From positions 1 through 64,000 of the forward strand of contig JAEYUW010000011.1 in assembly GCA_023432225.1 (NCBI GenBank): a stretch of 64,000 nt of DNA, given 5' to 3'. This document shows positions 1-7,355 of the stretch, piece by piece (position 1 is the first letter of the stretch; each line of letters opens with the position of its first letter). The position numbers and the translations under genes were made by a program. The stretch comes from Verrucomicrobiota bacterium (GTDB taxonomy: Bacteria > Verrucomicrobiota > Verrucomicrobiia > Opitutales > Opitutaceae). The notes beneath the pieces were generated by a model. The model was not told the DNA's origin, ran no database searches, and saw nothing but the letters and a program-made list of their open reading frames with translations.

Positions 1-2
1 CC

Positions 3-854
3 ATTTCGCACGCCTGGCTCGACGGCTCCGCGCTGCGCACCTACCGCCACGCGCCCAACACCGGCTCGCGCAAATCCTGGGCCGCCGGCGACGCCACCAG
101 CCGCGCCGTCCGCCTCGCCCTCATCGCCCTGACCGGCGAGATGGGCTACCCGTCCGTCCTCACCGCCAAGACGTGGGGCTTCCAAGACGTCTCCTTCAAG
201 GGCAACTCCCTCAAACTCGCGCGCCCGCTCGGCAGCTACGTGATGGAGCACGTCCTCTTCAAAATCTCCTTCCCCGCCGAATTCCACGCGCAGACCGCCG
301 TCGAATGCGCGCTGCAACTCCACCCGCTCGTGCGCGACCGCCTCGACCAGATCGAGCGCGTCGAGATGACCACGCACGAGTCGGCCATCCGCATCATCGA
401 CAAGACCGGCCCGCTCCACAACCCGGCCGACCGCGACCACTGCCTCCAATACATGGCTGCCATCGGACTCATCTTCGGCGAACTCACCGCCGACCACTAC
501 GAGGACAAGATTGCCACCGACCCGCGCATCGACGCGCTGCGCGCGAAGATGGTCGTCGCCGAAGACAAGCAATACACCCGCGACTACCTCGACCCCGAAA
601 AACGCTCCATCGCGAACGCGATCCAAGTCATCTTCCGCGACGGCACGAAAACCGACCGCATCGAAGTGCACTACCCCATCGGCCACCGCCGCCGCCGCGC
701 CGAAGGAATTCCGGTGCTGCAACAAAAAGCCCAAGCCGCCTTCGCCGCCCACTACGGCGCGGAGAAGGCCGAGTCACTCATGACCCTCTTCGCCGACCGC
801 GCGAAACTCGAAGCGATGCCCGTGCACGACTTCGTGAGCGCATTCGTGACATGA
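3..854 (+). CDS. prpD: 2-methylcitrate dehydratase PrpD (MmgE/PrpD family), 3' part
   Basis: The gene enters from the left edge already open in this frame, so the N-terminus is missing and about 283 residues remain. PrpD dehydrates 2-methylcitrate in the methylcitrate cycle that oxidises propionyl-CoA; it is cytoplasmic. The first visible residues read HAPNTGSRKSWAAGDATSRA, then an LTGEMGYPSVLTAKTWGF stretch, both typical of the PrpD core and of the transition to its C-terminal alpha/beta domain. The C-terminal part carries a YPIGHRRRR segment before the final helices. The frame stops cleanly with TGA. The other prp genes (prpB, prpC) would lie left of the window. Family assignment is secure; the exact substrate within MmgE/PrpD is from similarity only. 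Confidence 0.9.
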   Translation: MSHAWLDGSALRTYRHAPNTGSRKSWAAGDATSRAVRLALIALTGEMGYPSVLTAKTWGFQDVSFKGNSLKLARPLGSYVMEHVLFKISFPAEFHAQTAVECALQLHPLVRDRLDQIERVEMTTHESAIRIIDKTGPLHNPADRDHCLQYMAAIGLIFGELTADHYEDKIATDPRIDALRAKMVVAEDKQYTRDYLDPEKRSIANAIQVIFRDGTKTDRIEVHYPIGHRRRRAEGIPVLQQKAQAAFAAHYGAEKAESLMTLFADRAKLEAMPVHDFVSAFVT

Positions 855-893
855 ATCCGCTCAACCTCTGAACGCGCCCGCCCATTTCGCTCT

Positions 894-1850
894 TTAGATC
901 AACCGCTTTAGAACTCGAACGGCGAAAAGCACCAAAAGGCCGATGAGTCCCGTCCCGGCACCGATAGCACAAGAGGTGAGAGCGAGAGCCATGGTTGATA
1001 AGCCAAGCTGCGCAACGCCGATAGTCGCACATGTCGCGACTAGAATTCCAACGGGAATTGCTACCTTGAGCATGTTCACATCCAGCGGTTGAAAGTTTGC
1101 TTTGCGCGAGACGAGACGCACACCGGATTTTTCAGTAGTTACGGTGACCTCTGCGATGGCCTTTTCGTCATCAGCATTAACCCAGAACGAAAACTTCGCG
1201 GAGTCCCCGCGGTTTAGCGATGGCAGATGAAACTCCCGATTTCGCAACAAATACGGATATGACGTGTGCTTGGATCTTTCGGCTTCGGGCAGGTCGGCGA
1301 CAACCTTGATGGTCCTCTGAAATCCATCGGAAAAAAGAGACGCCTTCGCGCTAGAGATTAAGCCTCCATGTCCTTCAATAAACTGGAACGGCTCGTTAAA
1401 AGTGAACAGCACGTCCAGTTTCTCGACATCCCGCGACGACTCGTTCCATAGCTGGACCTGACAGGAAACCAGATTTTTGCAGGGGACTTTGCCAACGAGG
1501 ACCTCCACGTTTCCGCCGGTGACCAATGGGAACTGTGGGTTCACCTTCTGAAAAGTTGCCGTCCAAGGCACTGCGATTCGGCGAGAACGAAAAGCCGACC
1601 AAAGTTGATTTAGAACGAATCCAGCGAGCGTGAAGAGCGCTGCTTTAAGATCGATAGAAAGAATCGATGTTTCGGGGCTTGCTGGCACGACGATCTCACT
1701 AAACCGGACGCCACCGTCTATTGGAAGCAACTTCTCACTCCCCAGGGGTCGAACCAAAGACCTCAGGTTCTTGACTCTTGACTGGCCTCCAGCCCGCGCC
1801 GCGCCAGATGCCTGCTCGTAACCACGGATTTCACAGATCGCACGGATCAC
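894..1850 (-). CDS. membrane protein of unknown function, start uncertain
   Basis: I do not recognise a family. The frame is open for 318 codons from a GTG at 1850, but its first roughly 10 codons (MIRAICEIRGYE) are translation of the dispersed repeat at 1820-1890, so this N-terminus is suspect. An alternative GTG at 1688 would give about 264 residues starting MPASPETSILSI, just ahead of a hydrophobic segment (LFTLAGFVLNQLW). The middle is a soluble region of about 150 residues with alternating beta-like sequence. Two hydrophobic segments close to the C-terminus (VAIPVGILVATCATIGVA and ALTSCAIGAGTGLIGLLVLF) give a membrane hairpin ending in RVLKRLI. GC content and codon use look less extreme than in prpD. 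Convergent with prpD, 40 nt apart. Confidence 0.5.
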   Translation of the reverse strand: MIRAICEIRGYEQASGAARAGGQSRVKNLRSLVRPLGSEKLLPIDGGVRFSEIVVPASPETSILSIDLKAALFTLAGFVLNQLWSAFRSRRIAVPWTATFQKVNPQFPLVTGGNVEVLVGKVPCKNLVSCQVQLWNESSRDVEKLDVLFTFNEPFQFIEGHGGLISSAKASLFSDGFQRTIKVVADLPEAERSKHTSYPYLLRNREFHLPSLNRGDSAKFSFWVNADDEKAIAEVTVTTEKSGVRLVSRKANFQPLDVNMLKVAIPVGILVATCATIGVAQLGLSTMALALTSCAIGAGTGLIGLLVLFAVRVLKRLI

Positions 1851-1890
1851 GCTGTCCGGTTCATCCGTGTTATCTGCGCAATCTGTGGTT
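1820..1890. repeat. dispersed inverted repeat, cacggat-type
   Basis: The left arm begins AACCACGGATTTCACAGATC and the right arm ends CGCAATCTGTGGTT; the arms are imperfect reverse complements around a short centre. The same type of element recurs at 2536-2637, and a related type at 2694-2773 and 44671-44757. It overlaps the possible N-terminus of the membrane protein gene on the minus strand. Confidence 0.7.
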
Positions 1891-1913
1891 CATCGCTTCC
1901 CCTCCGTCTGCGA

Positions 1914-1942
1914 GCGAGGCAAACGGGGTCAGGCTGAGGTTG
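1914..1942. repeat. 29-bp direct repeat, copy 1, at left edge of IS3 remnant
   Basis: Runs GCGAGGCAAACGGGGTCAGG and on through CTGAGGTTG. An identical 29-bp copy lies at 2440-2468, exactly where the transposase orfB frame loses similarity. The two copies bracket the insertion-sequence remnant. Confidence 0.8.
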
Positions 1943-2439
1943 CCCTGATTTGACGGACACAGGGTTGGGGGAGAAAACGAAAGGAACCTCCCAATGAAAA
2001 ATACCCATGTGAGCAGGTCCGGTGGCGGGCATGCTCGTTACGATGCCGAGTATAAGCGCGAAGCGCTGAAGCTGTGGCGGAGCAGTGGCCGCAGTGCGGC
2101 CAAAGTGGCAGCGGAACTCGGGATCCGCGCGCCACTGCTCTACCGCTGGGCTCGCGCGGAGCGCGAGCCCAGCGCGAAGAAGAACGCGATCGGCGAAGCG
2201 ACCGCGCAGCCGAACGTGGCGGCGTTGCAGGCCGAAGTGGAACGACTGCGCGCCGAGAACGCGAAGCTGCTGGAGCAGCGCGAAGTCCTAAAAAAATCGC
2301 TGGGCATCCTCTCCGAACCGCCGCCGAGAGGTATGCCCGGATCGCCCAAATGAGCGGCTCCTACAACGTGGCCTGGCTGTGCGAGGCGTTGCTGGTCTCG
2401 CGCAGCGGCTATTACGACTGGCTAGGGCGCCGGCACGGG
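1941..2439 (+). mobile_element. truncated IS3-family insertion sequence
   Basis: The segment holds a complete orfA, an A7 slippage site and only the first part of orfB, so the element is dead. The left end probably begins near TGCCCTGATTTGACGGACAC; no matching right inverted repeat remains, because the element breaks off at the second 29-bp direct repeat. About 750 nt of orfB including the DDE catalytic core are missing. Confidence 0.7.
1994..2353 (+). CDS. IS3-family transposase OrfA (helix-turn-helix)
   Basis: 119 residues. Residues about 15-60 form the helix-turn-helix of the IS3/IS911 OrfA family (YDAEYKREALKLWRSSGRSA, then KVAAELGIRAPLLYRWAR), which binds IS ends. Residues about 75-100 form the leucine-zipper coiled coil (VAALQAEVERLRAENAKLLE) used for OrfA/OrfAB multimerisation. 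The ATG start is preceded by a purine-rich stretch (GGAACCTCCC). Near the end the mRNA carries a run of seven A (2289-2295) at which a -1 shift would move ribosomes from this frame into the orfB frame, as in active IS3 elements. The remaining orfB is too short for a functional transposase. Confidence 0.85.
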   Translation: MKNTHVSRSGGGHARYDAEYKREALKLWRSSGRSAAKVAAELGIRAPLLYRWARAEREPSAKKNAIGEATAQPNVAALQAEVERLRAENAKLLEQREVLKKSLGILSEPPPRGMPGSPK

Positions 2440-2463
2440 GCGAGGCAAACGGGGTCAGGCTGA
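2296..2463 (+). pseudogene. truncated IS3-family transposase OrfB fragment
   Basis: In the -1 frame relative to orfA, the sequence reads ERYARIAQMSGSYNVAWLCE and continues LLVSRSGYYDWLGR, the usual N-terminus of IS3 OrfB ahead of the rve integrase core. Similarity ends at about 2439, where the second copy of the 29-bp direct repeat starts; the frame then runs into TGA at 2461-2463. The DDE catalytic domain is absent. No function is expected. Confidence 0.75.
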
Positions 2464-2468
2464 GGTTG
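2440..2468. repeat. 29-bp direct repeat, copy 2, at right edge of IS3 remnant
   Basis: Identical to 1914-1942. It replaces the rest of orfB, which fits deletion by recombination between repeats or insertion of another element carrying this end. Confidence 0.8.
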
Positions 2469-2535
2469 TGGCTGGTCCGAAAGGACCGCGGGATTGCCCC
2501 TTCACCGACTTCTCTCGCCCGCCGCGCTCGATGCC

Positions 2536-2637
2536 GGTTCACAGATTTCACCGATCACACGGACTCCGGAATCCGAACCATCCGTCCCTCGCCGACCCGG
2601 CTCGGGTTGCTCCGTGTTATCCGTGCAATCCGTGGTC
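2536..2637. repeat. dispersed inverted repeat, cacggat-type, copy 2
   Basis: The left arm contains CACAGATTTCACCGATCACA and the right arm GTGTTATCCGTGCAATCCGT. The family is the same as 1820-1890 with a longer, unrelated centre. No gene is supported between 2469 and 2971: short frames here only translate these repeats. Confidence 0.65.
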
Positions 2638-2693
2638 AAAACTCGCCCCACACCCGCGGCACGCGCCTCGCTCGCTCCCGTGATCCGATCCTC

Positions 2694-2773
2694 AACACCG
2701 AGGACACAGAGATCACAGAGCAACACGGCCAGCCGCTCCACTCTTCCTCCGTGTCCTCTGCGACCTCGGTGTT
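2694..2773. repeat. dispersed inverted repeat, accgaggacacagag-type
   Basis: The left arm is AACACCGAGGACACAGAGAT and the right arm TCCTCTGCGACCTCGGTGTT, near-perfect reverse complements. A degenerate relative lies at 44671-44757. Both frames through such repeats translate to low-complexity Thr/Asp/Glu or Ser/Val strings, which create spurious gene calls. Confidence 0.65.
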
Positions 2774-2971
2774 AAAAATTTTATTGTCCGACTACCTCCT
2801 CGCGTTGAAGCGCGAGCGCGCCAGCGAGCGACGCCTTTCCGCCACCGCACCGTTTCGCCCGTTTACCCGACCCGGACGGGCAGCCCCTCCGCCAGTCGTC
2901 CCACGTTTGACGGATTCCGCGCTTCTGTATCCGAGCGCTTCAATCATGATCCCCGCCCGAGTAGCCTTCTC

Positions 2972-3928
2972 ATGATCGCACCCCTTACCCCGCCGCACCG
3001 CACCGCTCGTCCGTTTCTCGCCCTTCTCGTCGTTCTCGCCTGCTGGCCCGCCGCGTTGCGCGCCGTCGACGCGACCGTGGCGGTGTTCTCGGAAACGTTC
3101 AACGGCTACCAGCGCACGCGCCTGCCCGACGAATCGTTCAAGCCGGAGACCTACGCCTTCGGCGAAGGCGGCGCGTGGACCGCGAACGAAACCGACGGCC
3201 CTGCCAACCAGTTGACCTTCGCACGCGTCAGCCAAGCGACCGCTCGCTCGCTCGCCCGCGCCGGCTACGTTCCGACCCCCGGGCCCGAACAAACCGACTT
3301 GCTCATCCTCGTCTTCTGGGGCCGCACGCTCGGCAGCCGCGAGACGAACCCCGGCCTCGCACCTCACTCGACCACCGGCCTCTCGGCGTTGCGCAATCCG
3401 CTCGAACTCGCCGCGCCCGGCCCCGCCCCAGCCGCCGCCGCGCCGGGCAACCGCGAGTTCACGACCAGCTCCGAAATCCAAGCCGCCCTGCAAAGCGCCG
3501 CTTCCGCCGCCCAAGACATGCTGCTCTGGCAGATCGACCTCGACAACCGCGCCCGCGACGCGATCGACGAGCGCAACGCGCGCATCCTCGGCTACACCGA
3601 CGCCCTCGCGGGCGCGCGATTCATCCGTCACATGACCGCCGGACGCGACGTGTTGGACGAGATCGCGCGCAACCGCTATTTCGTCGTCCTCCACGCCTAC
3701 GACTTCCGCACCGCATGGAAGGAAAAGAAACTGAAGCCGCTCTGGTCGGTCCGCATCAGCATCGAGGAAGGCGACGACAGTTTCGACGCCTCGCTCGAGC
3801 GCATGCTCGCCAGCGCCACGCGCCTCTTCGGTCAACAGAGCCGCGTCCTCAAACGCCACCTCGTCCCCGAAGGCCGCGCCATCCCCGGTCCGCTGCAAGT
3901 CATCGAATACGCCCCGCCGCCGAAGTGA
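2972..3928 (+). CDS. secreted protein of unknown function
   Basis: 318 residues, family not recognised. The N-terminus has basic residues, a hydrophobic core (FLALLVVLACWPAALRA) and a plausible signal-peptidase site after LRAVDA, so the protein is probably exported. The mature part has a Pro/Ala-rich linker (residues about 145-165) and a C-terminal half with conserved-looking strings such as FVVLHAYDFRTAWKEKKLKP and LWSVRISIEEGDDSF, that is, a compact beta-rich domain. ATG at 2972 is the first start giving a signal peptide. It is followed 191 nt later by the export operon on the same strand, with no clear terminator between them. Confidence 0.65.
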   Translation: MIAPLTPPHRTARPFLALLVVLACWPAALRAVDATVAVFSETFNGYQRTRLPDESFKPETYAFGEGGAWTANETDGPANQLTFARVSQATARSLARAGYVPTPGPEQTDLLILVFWGRTLGSRETNPGLAPHSTTGLSALRNPLELAAPGPAPAAAAPGNREFTTSSEIQAALQSAASAAQDMLLWQIDLDNRARDAIDERNARILGYTDALAGARFIRHMTAGRDVLDEIARNRYFVVLHAYDFRTAWKEKKLKPLWSVRISIEEGDDSFDASLERMLASATRLFGQQSRVLKRHLVPEGRAIPGPLQVIEYAPPPK

Positions 3929-4119
3929 GCGACGCGCCCGCTCGTTTCATCGCGTTTAGCGTCCCGCAAATTCCGCCGCAGACGACGCGCACCGATCCTC
4001 CCGTGAATCGCAAGCGGGCGTCTCCCTCAGCGCCCATGACTTCGGTCATGACGTCGTGACCTCTGACACAGGCAACGCCGTTGACCGGCGCCGGTCGCTG
4101 CGGCATCAGTGCTGTTCGC

Positions 4120-5343
4120 ATGAGCGCTCCGCAGCCCCGGTTGGAAGACTTGCGCATCGAACGACGGGAAAAAACCTCCTCCCGCTCCAGCGCACCGTTG
4201 TTGACCGGTATCGCCGTCGCGCTGGTGATCGCCGCCACGCTCGCATGGTGGCTCACCCGCCCCAAGCCGCTCGAAGTCCGCACCGCGGCCGCGCGCGAAC
4301 TTTCCACCAGTTCCGGCGGCACGCGCACCGTCCTCAACGCCTCCGGCTACGTCACCGCGCGCCGTGAAGCCACCGTCTCGTCCAAGGTGACCGGCAAAGT
4401 CGTGGAGGTGCTCGTCGAAGAAGGCGTGCGCGTTTCCAGCGGCCAGGTCCTCGCCCGACTCGACGACGCCAACACTCGCGCATCCCTCAACCTCGCCCAG
4501 GCGCAACTGGACGCCGCGCGCACCTCCCTCGAGGAAACGCGCGTGCGCCTCGGCGAAGCCGAACGCGAGCGCACGCGCCAGCACCAACTCGCCGAACGCG
4601 GCGTCGCCACGGCCGCCGACTTCGACCGCGCCGAATCGTCCGCCAGCGCACTGAACGCCCGCCTCGCCCAACTCGCCACCGAAGTGACCGTCGCCGAGCG
4701 CAGCCTCGCCGTCTGGCAACAGCAGCTCGACGACACGGTCATCCGCGCGCCCTTCGCGGGCGTCGTCACCTCGAAGAACGCGCAGCCGGGCGAAATGATT
4801 TCGCCGATGTCGTCCGGCGGCTTCACGCGCACCGGCATCTGCACGATCGTCGACATGGACTCGCTCGAAATCGAAATCGACGTCAACGAAAGCTACATCA
4901 ACCGCGTCGCTCCCGGCCAGCCCGTCGAGGCCACGCTCGACGCCTACGCCGATTGGAAGATTCCGTGCAAAGTGATCGCGATCATCCCCACCGCCGACCG
5001 CCAGAAGTCCACCGTGCGTGTCCGCGTCGGTTTCGATCAGCTCGATCCGCGCATCCTGCCCGAGATGTCCGTGAAGGTCGCCTTCCGCGACACCGGCGCG
5101 AGCGCGGCCGCCGCGGCGACCCGCAGCGTGCTCATCCCCGCGGCCGCGTTGCGGCAAGAAGCCGGTCGCGATCTCGTCTTCGTCGTCGCCAGCGGTCGGG
5201 CCGAGCGTCGCGCGGTCAGCGTCGCCGGCACGCGTGGAGCCGACACTGAAATTTTGGCCGGCGTCAGCGCCGGCGAACGCGTTATTCTCGAAGCCCCGGC
5301 CGGCCTCGCGGACGGCGTCCTTGTGAAGGAGAAACAACCATGA
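4120..5343 (+). CDS. periplasmic adaptor (membrane fusion) subunit of MacAB/RND-type exporter
   Basis: 407 residues from ATG 4120; an upstream in-frame TTG at 4081 looks too early. Residues about 28-45 (LLTGIAVALVIAATLAWWL) anchor the protein in the inner membrane. The biotinyl-lipoyl half-motifs follow (YVTARREATVSSKVTGKVVE and the later VIRAPFAGVVTSKNAQPGE), separated by a long alpha-helical hairpin rich in Ala, Glu and Arg (about residues 110-200). A beta-barrel part with SLEIEIDVNESYINRVAPGQ and a membrane-proximal domain complete the HlyD/MacA layout. It would bridge the inner-membrane ABC exporter to an outer-membrane channel. The stop overlaps the ATPase start by 4 nt (ATGA). No TolC-like gene is in this cluster. 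Confidence 0.85.
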   Translation: MSAPQPRLEDLRIERREKTSSRSSAPLLTGIAVALVIAATLAWWLTRPKPLEVRTAAARELSTSSGGTRTVLNASGYVTARREATVSSKVTGKVVEVLVEEGVRVSSGQVLARLDDANTRASLNLAQAQLDAARTSLEETRVRLGEAERERTRQHQLAERGVATAADFDRAESSASALNARLAQLATEVTVAERSLAVWQQQLDDTVIRAPFAGVVTSKNAQPGEMISPMSSGGFTRTGICTIVDMDSLEIEIDVNESYINRVAPGQPVEATLDAYADWKIPCKVIAIIPTADRQKSTVRVRVGFDQLDPRILPEMSVKVAFRDTGASAAAAATRSVLIPAAALRQEAGRDLVFVVASGRAERRAVSVAGTRGADTEILAGVSAGERVILEAPAGLADGVLVKEKQP

Positions 5344-6047
5344 GCCAGCCCCCCGCCTCCGCCGAGACGCTCGTGCGCGTCGATGGCGTCGAAAAAATCT
5401 TTCGCCGCGGTTCCGAGAAAATTCACGTTCTCTCGAACTTGAATCTCACCGTGCCCGCCGGCGAATTCCTCGCCCTTATGGGGCCGTCCGGCTCCGGCAA
5501 GAGCACGCTGCTCAATCTCCTCGGCGGTCTCGACCGCCCCACGCGCGGCTCGGTCAGCGTCGGTGGCGAAGACATCGGCGGCCTCTCTGACTCCCAGCTG
5601 GCCGGCTGGCGCGCGCGGCACATCGGATTCGTGTTTCAGCTCTACAACCTGATGCCGGTCCTCACCGCCGAGCAGAACGTCGAATTGCCGCTCCTGCTCA
5701 CGCACCTCTCGAAAGCCGAGCGCAAGAAGCACGTCGCCACGGCGCTCGCGATGGTCGGCCTCTCGCACCGCGCGAAGCACTACCCGCGCACGATGTCGGG
5801 CGGCGAACAGCAACGCGTCGGCATCGCCCGCGGCATCGTCACCGATCCCACGCTGCTGCTCTGCGACGAGCCGACCGGCGACCTCGATCGCAAATCCGGC
5901 GACGAAATCCTCGAGTTACTCCAGGCGCTGAACCGCGAACACGGCAAGACCATCATCATGGTCACGCACGATCCGCACGCCTCCGCGCGCGCCGCCCGCA
6001 CGGTGCACTTGAACAAGGGCCAGCTCACCAGCGCTGCCGTGCCATGA
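5340..6047 (+). CDS. ABC transporter ATP-binding protein, MacB/LolD type
   Basis: 235 residues. Walker A GPSGSGKST is followed by a Q-loop region (FVFQLYNLMPVLTAEQNVEL) typical of the LolD/MacB/FtsE subfamily, an ABC signature SGGEQQRVGIARG, Walker B LLLCDEPTGDLD and an H-loop MVTHD. These ATPases drive mechanotransmission through FtsX-type permeases rather than classical transport. The start overlaps the adaptor stop, so translation is likely coupled. A 154-nt gap holding an inverted repeat separates it from the first permease gene. Confidence 0.93.
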   Translation: MSQPPASAETLVRVDGVEKIFRRGSEKIHVLSNLNLTVPAGEFLALMGPSGSGKSTLLNLLGGLDRPTRGSVSVGGEDIGGLSDSQLAGWRARHIGFVFQLYNLMPVLTAEQNVELPLLLTHLSKAERKKHVATALAMVGLSHRAKHYPRTMSGGEQQRVGIARGIVTDPTLLLCDEPTGDLDRKSGDEILELLQALNREHGKTIIMVTHDPHASARAARTVHLNKGQLTSAAVP

Positions 6048-6086
6048 AAGCCGCATTCGGAGCTCGTCCGGCCGCGCCAGGTCATT

Positions 6087-6153
6087 CTGTAGCGGCGGTC
6101 TATGACCGCCGATTCAACACGTTGCGCTCGGCGGTCACAGACCGCCGCTACAG
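6087..6153. repeat. REP-type inverted pair, GTAGCGGCGGTC family
   Basis: Two 25-nt arms, 6087-6111 and 6129-6153, are reverse complements with one mismatch. Each arm is itself a hairpin (stem CGGCGGTC/GACCGCCG) with a GTAG foot. It lies between the ATPase and permease genes, inside a likely operon. Confidence 0.8.
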
Positions 6154-6201
6154 TGCACTCGTCGCCAGCGATGCCTCGCTCGTCTGCACCGGAGGTGCCG
6201 C

Positions 6202-7353
6202 GTGAAATTTCTCCACCTCATCTGGGCGAACCTCCGGCGCAAAAAGCTGCGCACGTCGCTCACGCTGCTGTCGATCGTCGTGGCGTTCGTGCTCTTTGGT
6301 TTTCTGTGCGCGATCAAGCAAGCCCTCGTCGGCGGCGTCGCCCTCGCGGGTGCGGACCGCCTCATCGTCCGCCACAAGGTCTCGATCATCCAGATGCTGC
6401 CCGAAAGCTATCAGGCGCGCATGCAGCGCCTGCCGGGCGTGACCGCCGTCGCCCACCAGACCTGGTTTGGTGGCATCTACCAGGACCCGAAAAATTTCTT
6501 CATGCAGTGCCCGGTGGTGCCGGAGAATTTCATGCCGATGTTCCCCGAGTTCATCCTGCCGCCGGAGCAGATGAAAGCTTGGCTCGCGACGCGCACCGGC
6601 GCCATCGTCGGCCGCAACACCGCCGAGCGCTTCGGTTGGAAAATCGGCGACAAGATCCCCATCACCTCACCGATCTGGCTGCGCAAGACGTGGGAGTTCG
6701 ATCTCGTCGGCATCTACGACGGTCGCGACAAGGGCACCGACACCACCGGCTTCTACTTCCGCTACGACTTCTTCGACGAGTCGCGCAAAGCGCAGGGCTG
6801 GGGCCAGGGCCTCGTCGGCTGGTATACGATCCGCGTGCAGGACCCCGCACAGGCCGCGGAGGTCGCACGTCGTGTCGACGAGGAGTTCGCCAACTCACCC
6901 GCCGAGACCAAAGCGGAGCCGGAAGGCGCGTTCATCCAGGGTTGGGCGAACCAGATCGGCAACATCGCGCTGATCGTTGCCGCGATCCTCGGCGCCGTCT
7001 TCTTCACCATCCTGCTCGTGACCGGCAGCACGATGTCGCAATCCGTGCGCGAGCGCATCGGCGAACTCGGCGTGCTCAAGGCCATCGGCTTCACCAATGG
7101 TCAGGTGCTCTCACTGGTCCTCGCCGAGTCGTGTCTGCTCACCATTGCAGGCGGCGTGCTCGGACTCGGAATGTCGTGGCTGATGATCTCGCGCGGCGAC
7201 CCGACGGGCGGATTGCTGCCGCTGTTCTTTTTTCCTGCGCGCGACGTGCTGGTTGGATTGGGTCTGAGCGTCGCACTCGGCTTCATCACCGGCATCCTGC
7301 CCGCGCAACAAGCGATGCGCCTGCGCGTGGCCGACGCCCTTCGGAGGATGTGA
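6202..7353 (+). CDS. ABC transporter permease, FtsX/MacB type (first of two)
   Basis: 383 residues. An N-terminal amphipathic helix and first membrane segment (LRRKKLRTSLTLLSIVVAFV) are followed by a large extracytoplasmic MacB-type domain (about residues 50-245) and three C-terminal membrane segments. A coupling helix with VRERIGELGVLKAIGFTNGQ sits between the second and third segments. This is the FtsX/MacB permease layout (MacB_PCD plus FtsX domains). The stop TGA is 2 nt before the next permease start. The two permeases probably form a heterodimer with two copies of the ATPase. Substrate unknown: lipoprotein, peptide or toxic compound are all possible. Confidence 0.88.
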   Translation: MKFLHLIWANLRRKKLRTSLTLLSIVVAFVLFGFLCAIKQALVGGVALAGADRLIVRHKVSIIQMLPESYQARMQRLPGVTAVAHQTWFGGIYQDPKNFFMQCPVVPENFMPMFPEFILPPEQMKAWLATRTGAIVGRNTAERFGWKIGDKIPITSPIWLRKTWEFDLVGIYDGRDKGTDTTGFYFRYDFFDESRKAQGWGQGLVGWYTIRVQDPAQAAEVARRVDEEFANSPAETKAEPEGAFIQGWANQIGNIALIVAAILGAVFFTILLVTGSTMSQSVRERIGELGVLKAIGFTNGQVLSLVLAESCLLTIAGGVLGLGMSWLMISRGDPTGGLLPLFFFPARDVLVGLGLSVALGFITGILPAQQAMRLRVADALRRM

Positions 7354-7355
7354 CC

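Noticed and set aside
2469..2971. Short open frames around the dispersed repeats
   Set aside because: They translate the inverted repeats themselves (for example LCDLCVLGVED), and start and stop positions follow the repeat. Not genes.
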